From Myxocyprinus asiaticus (lineage: Eukaryota; Chordata; Actinopteri; Cypriniformes; Catostomidae), in assembly GCF_019703515.2 (NCBI RefSeq), contig NC_059372.1:23670931-23734930 (forward strand): DNA of 64,000 nucleotides, given 5' to 3'. Both the position numbers and the translations under genes were made by a program. The stretch's first letter is position 1. Every line of letters starts with the position of its first letter. Shown here piece after piece: positions 22,301-34,195 of the stretch. Under the pieces are notes generated by a model. It searched no databases and was not told the DNA's origin. It saw nothing but the letters and a program-made list of their open reading frames with translations.

Positions 22301-23780
22301 TCCAACTTCTTTTATTAATTAACGGTTATAAAAAAGAGATCAACATTTTTCCTTTACACACTGTATTAGTTATTAAATACACATCTTTAAAGTTAAATTA
22401 TTATAGTTTTATTTATTTATAGCTTTTCATTTTAATTATTATAATCTACTAATATGCCACTATGCCTTTATAAAAGTAAATACTGCATAGTAGGCTATTA
22501 TAGAGTCTGATGCTTGGTCTTTATCTGGACTTTCTACTCATTATAATAAAAGGAGGCTTCTATTGGATTTTAAGAGCTACCAGCTCCTCTAGAACCAGTA
22601 AAGTGATGCTGTGTAATGTAAAACCATGAGCCTCTCCTCAGGGTTGTGCTTTTGTGCCGGCGCCCTGCACTGCTCTCTGGAGATCTAAGGGGGCCAGGAG
22701 TCATCAGTCTGTGATACCAACCGGCGGTCCTATTCCACATGGGATTTATTTCCATGCTGGACAGGGTGGTGACCCGGGAGGATACTTATTTTAGACCAGC
22801 GTCTATAGCTGTCAACTGCGACAGAAGTGGCCCCACCTCCTTTTTTGTCCTACCTAAACACTTTCCTTTACTCTTCCTCGTGGACAAGAGCAAATGCAAG
22901 CACTTACACATACATAAACACCAGCTCTGTTATCAAGGTTGGGACACTTATCTACTTATATATTATCTACTATGGTCACAGCTGTATGCCAAAACATTTT
23001 ATTTCATTTAAATTAGCTACAGTATGCATAAAATCTTCACTTGTGAATGTGATCTTTACATTGAAACAGTGTATAAATATACTCACAGATCATCTCACGA
23101 GTTAACGTCCATTACCAACAGTATTTGGTCAATGATAGCCAAAGGTTTGCATGCATGGCTTGAGTATCCATGTCATTGTTCTGGAAAAGTCTATGTGACT
23201 CTGGGAGTTTTATGGGACTTATGGACACAAGTTTCACAGGCTACTGTGCTTGTGCAAAGCTGTGATAAGAACATAACTTATTTCTTATCTCATCTGCAAT
23301 CCATTTTTCAAAGGGTCCAACCATATTTGGAGGGTATCAAAGAAAAGCCAACAGTTAGCCCTCCACAAAATTGCATTTATGGGCCATTTATTTAGGCCAC
23401 ACCAATAGTGTGAAAATGTGCAGGATTACTTCGAGATAACCAGTAGGGCAACAAGCTGTCTGTTGCCATTTTCACTATACCAAGAAGGAAATCCAGCTTT
23501 AAATTAAAAATTTTATTGGAAAATATCATTAAGAGATTTAGTGGAAAAAAGCTACATGCTCATACAGATACTGTAGGCCTGGTTTCATATCACATGCAAA
23601 AGCATAACAGTTCGAAAATTGTATATTTATTTACTACTGAACATTTCTTTAAAAGAAAGATACACTTTATGTTTCTGCAACGAAGGACTGAAAAGGTCTC
23701 TGAAATGTCCAAATAAGATTGTGGCGACACATGCACGGGTAGTATTACTTTATTAGCACATAACACTGGCTGGCACATCT
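22301..23780. other. Non-coding stretch with one unique island (22560-22860)
   Basis: Positions 22560-22860 are unique and GC-richer (gtgccggcgccctgcactgc; ccaaccggcggtcctattcc) and may be regulatory. The remainder is AT-rich; open frames up to 123 codons show no family features, and I do not call them. Confidence 0.3.
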
Positions 23781-23789
23781 GTATGCTAT

Positions 23790-24010
23790 TGGCAAGAGTT
23801 AAACCTGCAAAGAGTAGTTCCTGATCTCTCAGGCCATATTGATTTTTCCCTGCGTGATCTGAAACCAGCAATCAGCATTGTGGTTTGAAATAGCCCTGAA
23901 ACAAGAGCCAAGACGTCAATGAGTCGCCGACACATTTCAATTAGCATGCCGTCCAGGCCGATTTGTCCCTCGGGGCACATTGGCTCTGCAGGCTGGTCAC
24001 GCCAGGAGAG
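23790..24010. promoter_or_regulatory. Unique island, candidate conserved non-coding element
   Basis: Non-repetitive, moderately GC-rich (gagccaagacgtcaatgagt; catttcaattagcatgccgt; ccgatttgtccctcggggca). It contains a CRE-like gacgtcaa and a caattag homeodomain-type word close together. The role is inferred only from composition and location upstream of samd11. Confidence 0.3.
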
Positions 24011-24239
24011 ATGTTACATAGGGGTACGTGATATTGAGAAATATCAGAAAGGGCTATGCAGGTAAATGAATTCACTATGTGTGTGAGTGTATGTTTTGGT
24101 TTTGCCACTAAAATGAGGGTGAGGTAATTTGGTTTCTAGTCAACTCAATCATTTCTTTATCTTTAATTACATTTCTGCAGAGGGTAATGGAGGAATAGTG
24201 GACCCTACTGTACAGAATTGTAAGGTCTGCAATGTCTAA

Positions 24240-24613
24240 CAGGGACTAAAACGGTTCGAGGAACTAAAATGAAAACAAATGAAACTTTTTACAGAACGAA
24301 AATGGAAATAAAGTTCCTTTCAATTGTCCCACAGTGAAACGTTATTTTTAAATACTGGTGAGCGGTTAATAACCGGTTAGTTTTGTTCCAATAATTTTTA
24401 TGAAACCAAAAAAGAAAGGGTTTATCACAGTAAATTTTCGGAATTACACCACTTTCTGTTGCCCGAAAAAAATTAGGCACGCGGTTCTTTTGTTTCGTTT
24501 TAACCGGTTACCATTTGGAAACGAGGCTGCAGAATGCCAGAAACAGAATGAAAACATATAGTTTCTGATCAGAATGGACCAAAATAAAAAATATTTCATT
24601 TTTAGTCCCTGGT
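24240..24613. mobile_element. Inverted-repeat MITE with cagggactaaaa ends
   Basis: The left end cagggactaaaacggttcg faces the right end catttttagtccctg. A palindromic-like centre lies around aaccggttagttttgttcc (24372) and gttttaaccggttaccattt (24497). A target duplication is not clear, so the superfamily is uncertain; hAT is likely from the ca-g ends. Confidence 0.65.
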
Positions 24614-25590
24614 CTCAACACAACAACAAAAAAATCCTCTTTTAAAAGGTATATCATACATAGTGACATCATAATATTTAAATCCAAGTAATGCACTGGA
24701 AAATATTAGCTATAACTCTGAGAGGTTTAAGAAAGTTTATTGTCTTTAAATAAAAATATAAAGTGCCTTTTCAGGCACACAAATGTGCACTTTGTGTGGA
24801 GTCTGAATCACCATACATCACAACAAATAATGGTTAGCATGAACAATTAATTACTTGTAATTTCCCATTTCCCAATTACTTGTAATTTTACAAAAGACTG
24901 GTGTAGAGCACTGAACAAAAAAACAAACAAAAAAATAAATAAGTAAATAAAACATTTGAGGTAAAGGCCCAAATAGCCTCGTTGACTGCTGACAGCGAGT
25001 TTATTGTATACATTGCAGACATATTAAATTGAGCTCTGCAAATGTAAAAATATTTTTTATAACTTTATTTTATATTATTTTATATAATATTAAATGTATT
25101 TATTATATAGATATTTTTTATTCATAAATAAATCACAAAGATCACAAAATATGATATTATTATTATTATAATAACATTTTCACACAATAATATTTAGTCA
25201 GATTTAATATTATTTTAAAATATTACAATGTAAAATACATTAATATATTTTTATATTATTGTGATATTTCACAAACATTTGTATCTATTTAAAAAATACA
25301 TAAATATTTTAATTATTTATTATTATATTATACATGTTAAAAAATTATTCTAAAATATTATTTTATTAATGCTACAAGAATAAATGTATTAAAATATGTT
25401 CTTTCATAATATAATAATATTTATATTAAAATATACAGTAGAAATTTAATAGAATATTAAACTTTTAAACTTGTTTAAAAAAAATTCTACAACATGTTTT
25501 TTTTTAACAATATTTAACAACTCTTGCGTGAGGAATAAAAAGGTTCATATCTCAAGACAGAATTGTACCCAAGTTGTGTTTAGCTAGTGT
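24614..25590. other. Very AT-rich non-coding stretch
   Basis: Positions 25030-25460 are almost entirely A and T with tat/att words (for example attattattattataataac), a low-complexity region. No genes. Confidence 0.5.
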
Positions 25591-25599
25591 AGTGAGTGT

Positions 25600-26050
25600 T
25601 TTCTGATGTGAGGCCAGCATGTGTGGGTGTGTAGGCACAGCATCCCTAAGGTCAGCCGTTTCTCTGACCTTCAGCAGTTAAGCTCAGCGCCGACAGTTCT
25701 CATCAGCAACACTACACTGCACACTCCAAAGCCCTGTGGAAGTAGACAAGAGCAGCAGAAAGAGGAGAGGGGGTTGATGCCCCCCACATCCCCGCTCATC
25801 TGCCCTTAGAGGTCTTAAGAACCCCTCCAGTTCCCCTCTTCCTCTTCAGCGGCTCGGCCTCACTTTCACCGCAGGACAGTCTCCCACCAGAAGCCGATCG
25901 ATAGAGCTCTTTTTCTTTCATCTGTCCAGCGTTGGGAGAAGCTGCACTTCCTGAAGAAACCCTAGTCCATCCTTGAGTGAGCTGGGTATGGTTCTCTCTC
26001 ACAGACTGGCTAACTGCCTGCCAGACTTCACTCATAAAAACATTGAGTGG
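25600..26050. promoter_or_regulatory. Unique GC-richer island
   Basis: Non-repetitive sequence (gtcagccgtttctctgacct; aagctcagcgccgacagttc; ttcagcggctcggcctcact) flanked on the left by an AT desert and on the right by a MITE. It has open frames of 62 codons (+) and 85 codons (-) without features. Candidate conserved element; inference. Confidence 0.28.
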
Positions 26051-26391
26051 CATAGATTTTTCATTTATTTTTCATTTATTTGATTTTTTGCCATTTTTAA
26101 AGATAAAGATAATGGAGGGAGGACAGAAACAGAACTGGGAATTATAGCTGATTTGAACTTGGGTTGTCTACATGAGCACCATGGCTCAAGGTCTCAGATG
26201 ACCATGTGCACTAACCAATAGGCCACGTCTCTTACATTTGGTGTTTGCTTTGAATCTAATACAAGAATACATAGAAACTGAGAATAGGGAATAATTTCAC
26301 CCAGCATTAGCACAGCAGTCCATGGTGAGAGAGAGACCACTGATCTTGATCATGATGTCCTAAAAATACTGAATGACAGTATTTTCCTTAA

Positions 26392-27603
26392 AGGTATAGC
26401 TCACAAAAACAAATTACAATTCTGTCATTATTTACTCACCCTAATGTCATTCCAAACCCGTATGACTTTCTTTCTTATGTGGAACACAAAAGGAAATGTT
26501 TTCAAAAGTCTTAACATGGCTTTTGCAATATAATGAAAGTGACTCGAGGCTGTCAAGCTCCAATAATGCCAAAACACCATAAAACAGGCAGTATAGGAGG
26601 CCTGGGTAGCTCAGCGAATAAAGATGCTGACTACCACCCCTGGAGTCACGAGTTCGAATCCAGGGCATGCTGAGTGACTCCAGCCAGGTCTCCTAAGCAA
26701 CCAAATTGACCTGATTGCTAGGGAGGGTAAAGTCACATGGGGTAACCTTCTCGTGGTCGCTATAATGTGGTTCCGAAGCTCGGTGGGGCGACACGAGATG
26801 AGTTGTGCGTGGATGCCACAGAGAATAGCGTGAAGCCTCCTCACACGCTATGTCTCCGCAGTAACGCGCTCAACAAGCCACGTGATAAGATGCGTAGATT
26901 GACTGTCTCAGACATGGAGGCAACTGAGATTCATCCTCCACCACCCAAATTGAGGCAAGTATCTACACCACCATGAGGACTTAGAGCGCATTGGGAATTG
27001 GGCATTCCAAATTGGGAAGAAAAATAAAAAAAATAAAACGCAGTATAAGTAGTCGATATGACACATGCACAATATTTCTGAAGCCATATGATCACTTTGT
27101 GTGTTAAATAGACTGAAATTTCAGTCCCAAAATCAAATATGGCAACTATGGTCCAGGTTGGAAAGGCAATAACATCAAACATTATTGGTTCTTGCTTGTC
27201 TCGTGACCAAACGTCATGATGTCATACCTGCATGGTAGTCGAATTATTTGATTTTGGCAGCACATACTCAGCTCATCAATGATTTGAGAGTGAATAGTGA
27301 CTTAAATTTCAGTCTGTTCATTACACAGAGTTGATTGCATGGCTTCAGAAGACTTGACATATGTGCAGGAGTCGTATCGATTACTTTTACTGTGGTTTTA
27401 AGGAGGGTTTTTATTTTAATTTTATTTATTTTTGTTGTAATTTTTGGAGCTTGACAGCCCGGAGTCTGACAGCCTATTCACATTCATTACATGGCAAAAA
27501 GCCGTAAAAAGATTGCTTTTAGTGTTCTATAGAAAAAAGAAAGTCATATGAGTTTGAAGCAACATTAGGGCAAGTAAATAATAATAAGAATGTTAATTTT
27601 CAA
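26392..27603. mobile_element. TTAA-type MITE, family 1, carrying a nested SINE
   Basis: The left end is TTAA at 26388-26391 then aggtatagctcacaaaaaca, followed by the family words ttactcaccctaatgtcatt and gtatgactttctttcttatg. The right arm ends with tcatatgagtttgaagcaac and ggcaagtaaataataataag. A SINE sits inside the left arm (26596-27039). The arms pair around this (caagctccaataatgcc against ttttggagcttgacag). The right terminus is fused to the next MITE. Confidence 0.75.
26596..27039 (+). mobile_element. tRNA-derived SINE, copy 2
   Basis: The same family as 1154-1582. A box tagctcagcgaa at about 26607-26618, B box gttcgaatcc at 26652-26661 (a perfect consensus), and tail gaagaaaaataaaaaaaataaaa. 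Flanking duplications gcagtata are at 26588-26595 and 27040-27047. Open frames over it are repeat translations. Confidence 0.9.
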
Positions 27604-27608
27604 TAGTG

Positions 27609-28038
27609 GTTCAATACAAGTTAAGCTCAATGAACAGCATTTGTGGTATAATATTGATTACCAAAAAAAATAAAAATAAAAATGTATTTAAAAAAAGGAA
27701 AAATTGAGTGAAAGGGGTCAATACATAAACATTAAAATACTCAGTATTTCAAAAGTATAGCCACAAGACATAAACAATATGCATGTTAACATGATTTAAG
27801 TGTGATAAAATCTCTTATCAACTTTTTCTGTGTAAAGTTATAGCCAATTTAACAACTTATACTGTAACAAACCCTAAAATTACTATAAAAATGATTATAT
27901 AAACAACTTTACAGCTCAAATAATACATGAGTTTTAACTGAATTAATTAATCTAATTGCTTATATAAAATTATAAGCTTCACATTTCTGCCTTTAAACCC
28001 TCCAAAAATTGGTCCCATTCACATCCATTGTAAACACC
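27609..28038. mobile_element. TTAA-type MITE, family 2, left part
   Basis: It begins ggttcaatacaagttaagct and runs through cagcatttgtggtataatat to cattcacatccattgtaaac, matching family 2 elements. It abuts a family 1 MITE at the left and a SINE fragment at the right; the true right arm is absent. Confidence 0.75.
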
Positions 28039-28095
28039 TCATTGTAACCTCTGGAGTCACGAGTCTGAATCCAGGGCGTGCTGAGTGACTCACCC
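28039..28095 (+). repeat. SINE fragment (tRNA-derived family)
   Basis: ctctggagtcacgagtctga followed by atccagggcgtgctgagtga matches the B-box region of the two longer SINEs, then diverges. It is only the head fragment. Confidence 0.7.
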
Positions 28096-28121
28096 ACGCG
28101 ACAGCCAGCGCACCTGCGTTA

Positions 28122-29117
28122 AGGCGGTATTACACGAGACGCGGTAGGCGGCAAAACGGATGCGGCAGCCAAAGCGGTGCCAAGCTCGTTCACGAGAATC
28201 CTGTCACTTTGTTGCGCGCGACTAAAAAAAGTATTTTAAAAATAAAAATATTTTATCTCTCCGTGGCTGCCGCTTGTCACTGACCAATCAGAGCTGAATT
28301 TATTCACAACCAATCAAACGACATTTAACTTTTATATAGTCAAAAACAACATGGAGACGAATATACTCGCTGTTGCTGAATTTCCTGAGCTATATAACAT
28401 TTCTTTGAGCGTTTATATAGACATAAATAGGAAAAGAGCCTCATGGGAAGCTGTGAGTGGACGAGTCGGTGTACCAGGTGAAAACAGACTACGGAAACAT
28501 GTATAGCTTATGTTTGGAAAATAGACGACTGTGCGATGTATACGAATGGGTCATGGACCATACTTTAATTTTCTGTTCTGCAACAGGTGTCTGAAACATC
28601 AACTTTAGATAAACAAAATACAATTGCCCAGGCAGGTGATTGGCAGAGTGTTTTGTTGATTTTGAATGTTCATTTGTAGCCCTCCCATTTTAATTATTGA
28701 TGTGATGTTATACTATATCAATTTGCCAATACAAATATGAAATAAAATGCAGTCTGTTTCTTTAGTCTTTAAAAAATAAAGAAATTAGGAACTCATAACA
28801 TTTGGAGACAGGTGGCAAGACGCCAACAATATTTACAATTACATTGTTTAGCCTTGATACTATAATTTTACATTAATCTAAAAAATAGTTTATTACAATA
28901 TTTATAGTTATAACGCATTTTATGAAAAAAAAAAAAAGTGGCATTTTATTTAAGTGCAATCACTTACATGAAATCTAATACAATATTTACAGTAATCGCC
29001 TCATAGACCCAGTATCTGAGCAGAAGCAGTTATTGCACTTCTACTGGTGTGTTTCGCACCGCTTCTAATGTGATTGGAGAAAGCCTACCGCCCACCGCGT
29101 CCCGTGTAAAACCGCCT
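28122..29117. mobile_element. PIF/Harbinger-type element, 996 bp, with TTA duplication
   Basis: Left terminus aggcggtattacacgagacg and right terminus gcgtcccgtgtaaaaccgcc (then t) are inverted repeats of about 30 bp, flanked by tta at 28119-28121 and 29118-29120. A 3-bp TTA duplication is typical of PIF/Harbinger. Inside is a fragment of a MADF/Myb-like protein (28351-28506). There is no transposase, so this is an internally deleted derivative. Confidence 0.85.
28351..28506 (+). pseudogene. MADF/Myb-like domain fragment of a Harbinger element
   Basis: A 51-codon frame starts METNILAVAEFPELYNI, continues with SLSVYIDINRKRASWEAV, and ends RLRKHV then TAG. The pattern of an acidic/hydrophobic helix, a YxDxxRK turn and a WExV helix is that of MADF/Myb-SANT-like domains, which in Harbinger elements belong to the second, DNA-binding protein. 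Normal length is several times greater, so this is a truncated leftover of a deletion derivative. A splice donor-like gtaccaggtg follows the W-helix. Function is not expected unless captured by a host gene. Confidence 0.55.
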
Positions 29118-30299
29118 TTAGAAGCAGAATACTGTAAATTTGGATGTAAATTCATCCTCACGCAGTTGTGCAAAGAGACTCTTATTGGTAGTGACATTTC
29201 ATGTTTTTAAAAAAAAAAAAAAATTATTTATTTTTTTTATGTTTGAGATTTTGCATATCACATTGAGTTAGACTAGGATGCTGGCATGCTGTTTACTGTT
29301 ATCGCGAATTTTATGGATTTGCAAATGTTTATCTTCGACCATCTTCACATGTCTCCCTCGGTCTCTGCCTGCAAGAGAAAGAAAGAGAGAGAGGGAGAGA
29401 ACAGCGATCTCAGTCATGTGAGAGTGAAAGAAAAGCGCTTTTAATGCAAAAATAACTAACGCACCTCTTTTAAATGTATTTGGTATATGAGGGAAGATAC
29501 ATTTGGGAGTTTTAATTCAGGTGGTTTGGGCGTTAGTTCAGCTGTTACTCACGCTAGTGCACCCAAATAATTTTCTACATTCGCAAGCAATACTTTTCAC
29601 TCACAAATGCGAGTAAAACGCTTGCGCTGTAGAGAAATAATTCACGAAATGTACCGTATCCCAACTGCGTAAATTAAATGGTGTTTGTTATTATTATCTC
29701 AACTAAAGTACAAATACAACAAAACACCCAAGTCTATTTTTGACTTCTTAAGAGGGGTCCCGGCCCCTCAATTCGAGCACTGGATAAAAACCTTCATGGC
29801 TCATGGTTTGGGAGTTTTCAGATCAGATTTATACATATCTTATTAGCATCTTAAGCCCTGGTTCAGGTGAAATATAGATTTTCAAAATCTTTTTCCAAAG
29901 TAAGAAAAGCTAGGTGTCCGTAGGCCAAAGTTCAGTGGAATCTATTTTTTGATTTAAGTTGACAAGGAAGCAATATATCGGAAAGAAGAAGCAGTTTGGC
30001 ACGTTAGGTCACAGAAAGTTCCAGGAAATAAATTATTTTGAATATTTACTATTTAACTTCATTTTGGAAGATGATCCAAGGTCTTCGTAACCATAAATTC
30101 AGTGCACCTCTTTTTCTCCCATCTGTGACTAGGCAATCGTTAGTACACTCAAAATAACTTTAAAGGATTCCCATAACTTTATCTTAAGTACATGTATCCA
30201 GTGACAAATGACTCGGGTTACTCCAACACTCTTTTAGTATCTAATGTTGGTTGAAACCTGATCCTTTTCCCACAACACCCAAAACAGAGTAATCAAAAT
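29118..30299. other. Non-coding stretch with a hAT-type 3' end
   Basis: At 29750-29782 the text gaggggtcccggcccctcaa followed by ttcgagcactg has the form of a hAT terminus; the element's other end is not found. A purine-rich run (gagaaagaaagagagagagg) is at 29376-29400. No genes recognised. Confidence 0.4.
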
Positions 30300-30560
30300 G
30301 TTGTCCAAGACTTTTAATCTGTCCAGTCTGGGCCGCAGCATTTTGTTTTATTGGAGGCCTGAATCACAGCCTTTTCTGGAAACTGTTGGGGTGCCGGCAA
30401 ATGTGTACGCAGTTTCCACTTTTCACGTGACGTATGAGACAGGACGGCAGCGGGAGAGCGCGGCAGGATCCGGCTGCAGCTGCCAAGCTGTGGGGACAAG
30501 CCTGAACTCTGTAAACAGAGCACTGCCAGTGGCAGCCTAGCTCAGCAGCACTCGTCCTGG
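30300..30560. promoter_or_regulatory. Unique GC-richer island
   Basis: Contains ggacggcagcgggagagcgc and ggatccggctgcagctgcca, unlike the AT-rich flanks, with several E-box-like cagctg words. Frames on both strands are short. Possible enhancer or ancient exon of unknown type; low certainty. Confidence 0.25.
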
Positions 30561-31940
30561 AATGGCACCCTTTCACATATTTAGACAACTTCTGAGACTT
30601 TGACTCACCCTGAAATACAGAGGAGGAAGCACTGATGAAAAGAGAGACAGTGTCTTTAACATTTCCAGACAATCCAAAATAGGTGCAGTTTGTACCAGAC
30701 TGATTGTTACCAAATGGTAAATAAAGAGAGGGTAGCACTTTGTATGCGGTTTTAACAAACCATAACAAGATCTACAGTATTTATGAGGCAAAGCAAATAG
30801 CCAAACCTAATAAATATGTAATGAAGTTGTTTATTGGATGGCTATTGAATTGGGAATGGGAATTTCATGCATATCTAGTGAAAGGAGACATCTGTGAAAG
30901 TAACATAGCATGTACATGACCAAGCCAGTATGTGTCTGTGTGTGCATACCATTTAGAGCAGCTCCAACACATTCATAAATGTTTTTCCATAATCATTCAG
31001 TGTGCTTTTGGTGTTTACAAAATGAGCTCAACAGGACTGAATTTGTCAGCTGTACGGTTTAGCACAACCAGTCCACTATATCACATGAAGTTTATATCTC
31101 CTCCAGACTGAGATATGTGGGAAGTGAGGAACTGCGTCACGTTAGCATTCCCGAAAGTTAGCATTGTTGTGAGTAAATGTGGAAAGATGGGGTGCGAATT
31201 AAGGACAGTAATATTCCCTGTGGTCTCAGGAGCTGCTGGTGGGGGATAAGGCGGAGGAATGCTCGGCGGAGCAATCCTGCTTGGCAAGTAGATGAACTGC
31301 AGATCATACGGGTAGGCAAGTGGTGATTAATGGGAGTGGGAAGGCGCTGGAAAGAAAACAACGTTATAAATCAACGTCGCTACGATGGTAAATGTAATTT
31401 AAATGAATTTGTCTGCCCGGAGCCAGGCATTGCAATTGATATTGACCAAAGCCCTGGTGGTCCATAGAAAATGAAATTGAGAAAATGTATTCAAAGTATC
31501 CATTGTAAGGTCTATACATCACTGTATGACACGATCATCTCATTGTGGACCAATAAGAACAGGGAGCACACTAGTGTCAGGATTGCGTGTCAGATGCTAA
31601 TGAGCCATTGTATTGTATTGTATGCAGATTTATGGAAAAATAGGCACATTAAAATTAACTTAAATGCAATTTCAATGAAAAAATCCATACAGATAAGCTA
31701 CCAGCTTTAGTTCCCCCTTGTGAATCAAGCCAGACTAATGGTAACACTTTACACAATGACACTAGTTTACAGTAATGTCTGCATTGCTTCTGTTTTGCAA
31801 TCTTGTTATTTTGTGTAGCAGAATTATGTGCAAGCAATGTGTATAGTGCAGAGATGCTCGGTTTCTAACAACCTCAGACTAACAGTTAAGGGAGCTTTTT
31901 GTGTACAATTTCTTTTTTAGAAGAAATCTATATTTCATAA
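30561..31940. other. Non-coding stretch
   Basis: AT-rich, ordinary complexity. Frames up to 134 codons (minus strand, across 30364-30768) lack any domain, codon bias or splice support. No repeat named. Confidence 0.3.
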
Positions 31941-31949
31941 GTGTGCTGT

Positions 31950-32200
31950 GTAGCTACAGCGCCCAATTATCAGCAGATGAGACAGAGGGAAGCCCTGGAG
32001 CGCCAGGCAAGAAATTTAGACCGAGGGAAGGAGGCATGCAGGGACCAAAACCCCAGGGGCACTACAGCCTCACCCGGGTTTTTGTCCCGGCTTTTTCCTT
32101 TCTACAACTGCCTCCCTCCATCCTTACTTCACCTACAGGGTTCAATTAGCGGTGACAGCAGCTCGCACCATGAGCCTGCAGCAGGGAACAGGATAAGTCT
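31950..32200. promoter_or_regulatory. Unique GC-richer island
   Basis: Non-repetitive sequence (agggaagccctggagcgcca; ggcactacagcctcacccgg; cagcagctcgcaccatgagc). The plus-strand frame has a coiled-coil-like start (QQMRQREALERQARNLDRGK at about 31968-32027), which could be chance or an old exon. I see no convincing splice pair. Confidence 0.3.
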
Positions 32201-32284
32201 AAATCACCACACCATACTAGAGGCCTATTGCTGCTGAACACGCGCACTAACATGCTAACATTAGAAACTCTTATCTTTCATGAA

Positions 32285-32715
32285 TGAGCACTAGGGCTTG
32301 CACGACTACTGCTTTTCACTATTCATCCAAAAAAGTAGTCGACCAGTTGGTATGTCAGTGTTCACCTTATATACAGTTCACTGTACAGAACTAGCTGTCT
32401 TTTTTGTTTCTGGCAAGTCCATAGCTGTGTTAACGGAGAGTGTGTGAGTGTAGAGAACTTTTGCGCAGCTGAGAAGATGCAGGTGAGATGGGAAAGCACG
32501 GATTTCTCAATTGTCAGATTTAAGCAGCTTGCATTGTCATAAACGGTGCAAAAACAGTCCTGTACCACTCGATTCTAGTTTCTGCCAGCCTGATGCAGAA
32601 AATATTTTTGGCTTGTATGTGAACATTTAGGCTACGTTCACATTAATCCAAAAACATTTGAAAACGTTGTTTTCATTTTCAAAATGCTCTTCGTCCACAC
32701 TGAAACGTAAGAAAA
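32285..32715. repeat. Two degraded DNA-transposon fragments
   Basis: 32291-32365 contains gggcttgcacgactactgct and agtagtcgaccagttggtat, and 32629-32712 contains ggctacgttcacattaatcc and ttttcattttcaaaatgctc. Both are ends of widespread fish MITEs. The second joins the truncated Tc1 at about 32719. Confidence 0.5.
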
Positions 32716-32718
32716 CTC

Positions 32719-33070
32719 TTAGCAGTGGCTTCTTCCTTGCTGAGCAGCCTTTCAGGTTTTGTCGATATTGGACTTGTTTTACTGTGGATATAGATACTTG
32801 TCTACCTGTTTCCTCCAGCATCTTCACAAGGTCCTTTGCTGTTGTTCTGAGATTCATTTGCACTTTTCGCACCAAACTACATTAATCTCTAGGAGACAGA
32901 ATGCTTCTCCTTCCTGAGTGGTATGATGGCTGCATGGTTCCATGGTGTTTATACTTGCGTACTATTGTTTGGAAATTGCATTTGGAAATTGCTCCCAAGG
33001 ATTAACCAGACTTGTGGAGGTCCACAATTGTTTTTCTGAGGTCTTGGCTGATTTCTTTTGATTTTCCCAT
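32719..33070 (-). pseudogene. Tc1 transposase N-terminal part, broken
   Basis: Starts MGKSKEISQDLRKTIVDLHK then SG and a stop where the family has Ser. A deletion follows before NSTQ-like sequence. The second helix-turn-helix region reads NLRTTAKDLVKMLEETG, then RQVSISTVKQ and GCSARKKPLL near 32719-32850. These paired-like HTH segments bind the terminal repeats. The catalytic domain is absent, so the fragment is dead. Confidence 0.8.
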
Positions 33071-33436
33071 GATGTGAAGCAAAGAGGCACTGAGTTTGAA
33101 GATAGGCCTTAAAATACATCCACAGGTACACCTCAAATTCAGTACACCTCCAATCATAAGCTAATTGGCTAATTGTCTAAAGGCTTGACATCATTTTCTG
33201 GAATTTTCCAAGCTGCTTAAAGGCACAGTTAACTTAGTGTATGTAAACTTCTGACCCACTGGAATTGTGATATAGTCAATTAAAAGTGAAACAATCTGTT
33301 TGTAAACAATTGTTGGAAAAATTACTTGTGTCATGCACAAAGTAGATGTCCTAAACAACTTGCCAAAACTATAGTTTGCTAATATGAGATCTGTGGAGTG
33401 GTTAAAAAATTTGTTTTAATGACTTCAGCCTAAGTG

Positions 33437-34195
33437 TTGAAGTCATTAAACACTTGTGTTTAATGGCTTGTGTTTCCAGTGTGAGTACACTGTGTGCGTT
33501 TTGGCTGCCGCTTCACTTTGGAGCTGTTTGTTTGTCTTTAGTTTTGTTTCGTCTCATTGTTGTATTTACTTAAATGCACTTTTTTCCCTTTCGTTTCACA
33601 CACCTATAAAATTGATTTTTTTTTTATTTAATTCCAATGGACTTTCGCCAGTTTTCATGGTTCCTGCTGGTGTGTGGGGGCGGGCTGCTCTGCTCACCGG
33701 CCTGGTAAAGTGTGTTACCCGGTCTACCTGATTCCACCGGCCTGCCTACCTGGCGGCGTTTGCAGCGCGGTTGCTGTGGACGGCGCAGCTGTGCTTTGCT
33801 ACAGAGGTATTTTGCGGCACGGTGCCTGTCATCATTGTGCATTCCCGTTCGCCATTTGGTGTCCTGGAGTTTGTACTTATCTTGGCTCTGTGGTGTGGGA
33901 GATGTGGGTTGCTTGGTTCCATCCACTCCACGAGGGACAAATCGGGTCATGTCATTTTTTTCCCCCCTCTGCTCATTTCTTTTGAACTGTTTGATCGGAC
34001 TTGTGCACATCCACATTTTCACTTTGGACTATACATTTTACTACTGGACTGTTATGTTGTGATTTTGTGGACTGTATTGTTTTAGTGATTTGTGTTTGTG
34101 TGGACTATTGTTTTTGTGTTTTGTTTTGATGTATTTATGTTTGTTGTTGCATGTAAAGCCCTTTGAGCTCGGGAAAAGTGCTATATAAATTAAAC

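Noticed and set aside
21919..22305. Minus-strand frame of 128 codons (Arg/Pro/Ser-rich) over the GC-rich island
   Set aside because: No domain, low-complexity runs of Arg, overlapping frames of similar length on the same strand; explained by GC-rich composition.
30364..30768. Minus-strand frame of 134 codons considered as an unknown gene
   Set aside because: No start context, domain or splice sites; the region has cagctg words better explained as regulatory or neutral.
33624..34062. Several overlapping frames of 97-132 codons on both strands
   Set aside because: They lie inside the retrotransposon-like insertion and overlap each other; no RT or endonuclease motif.
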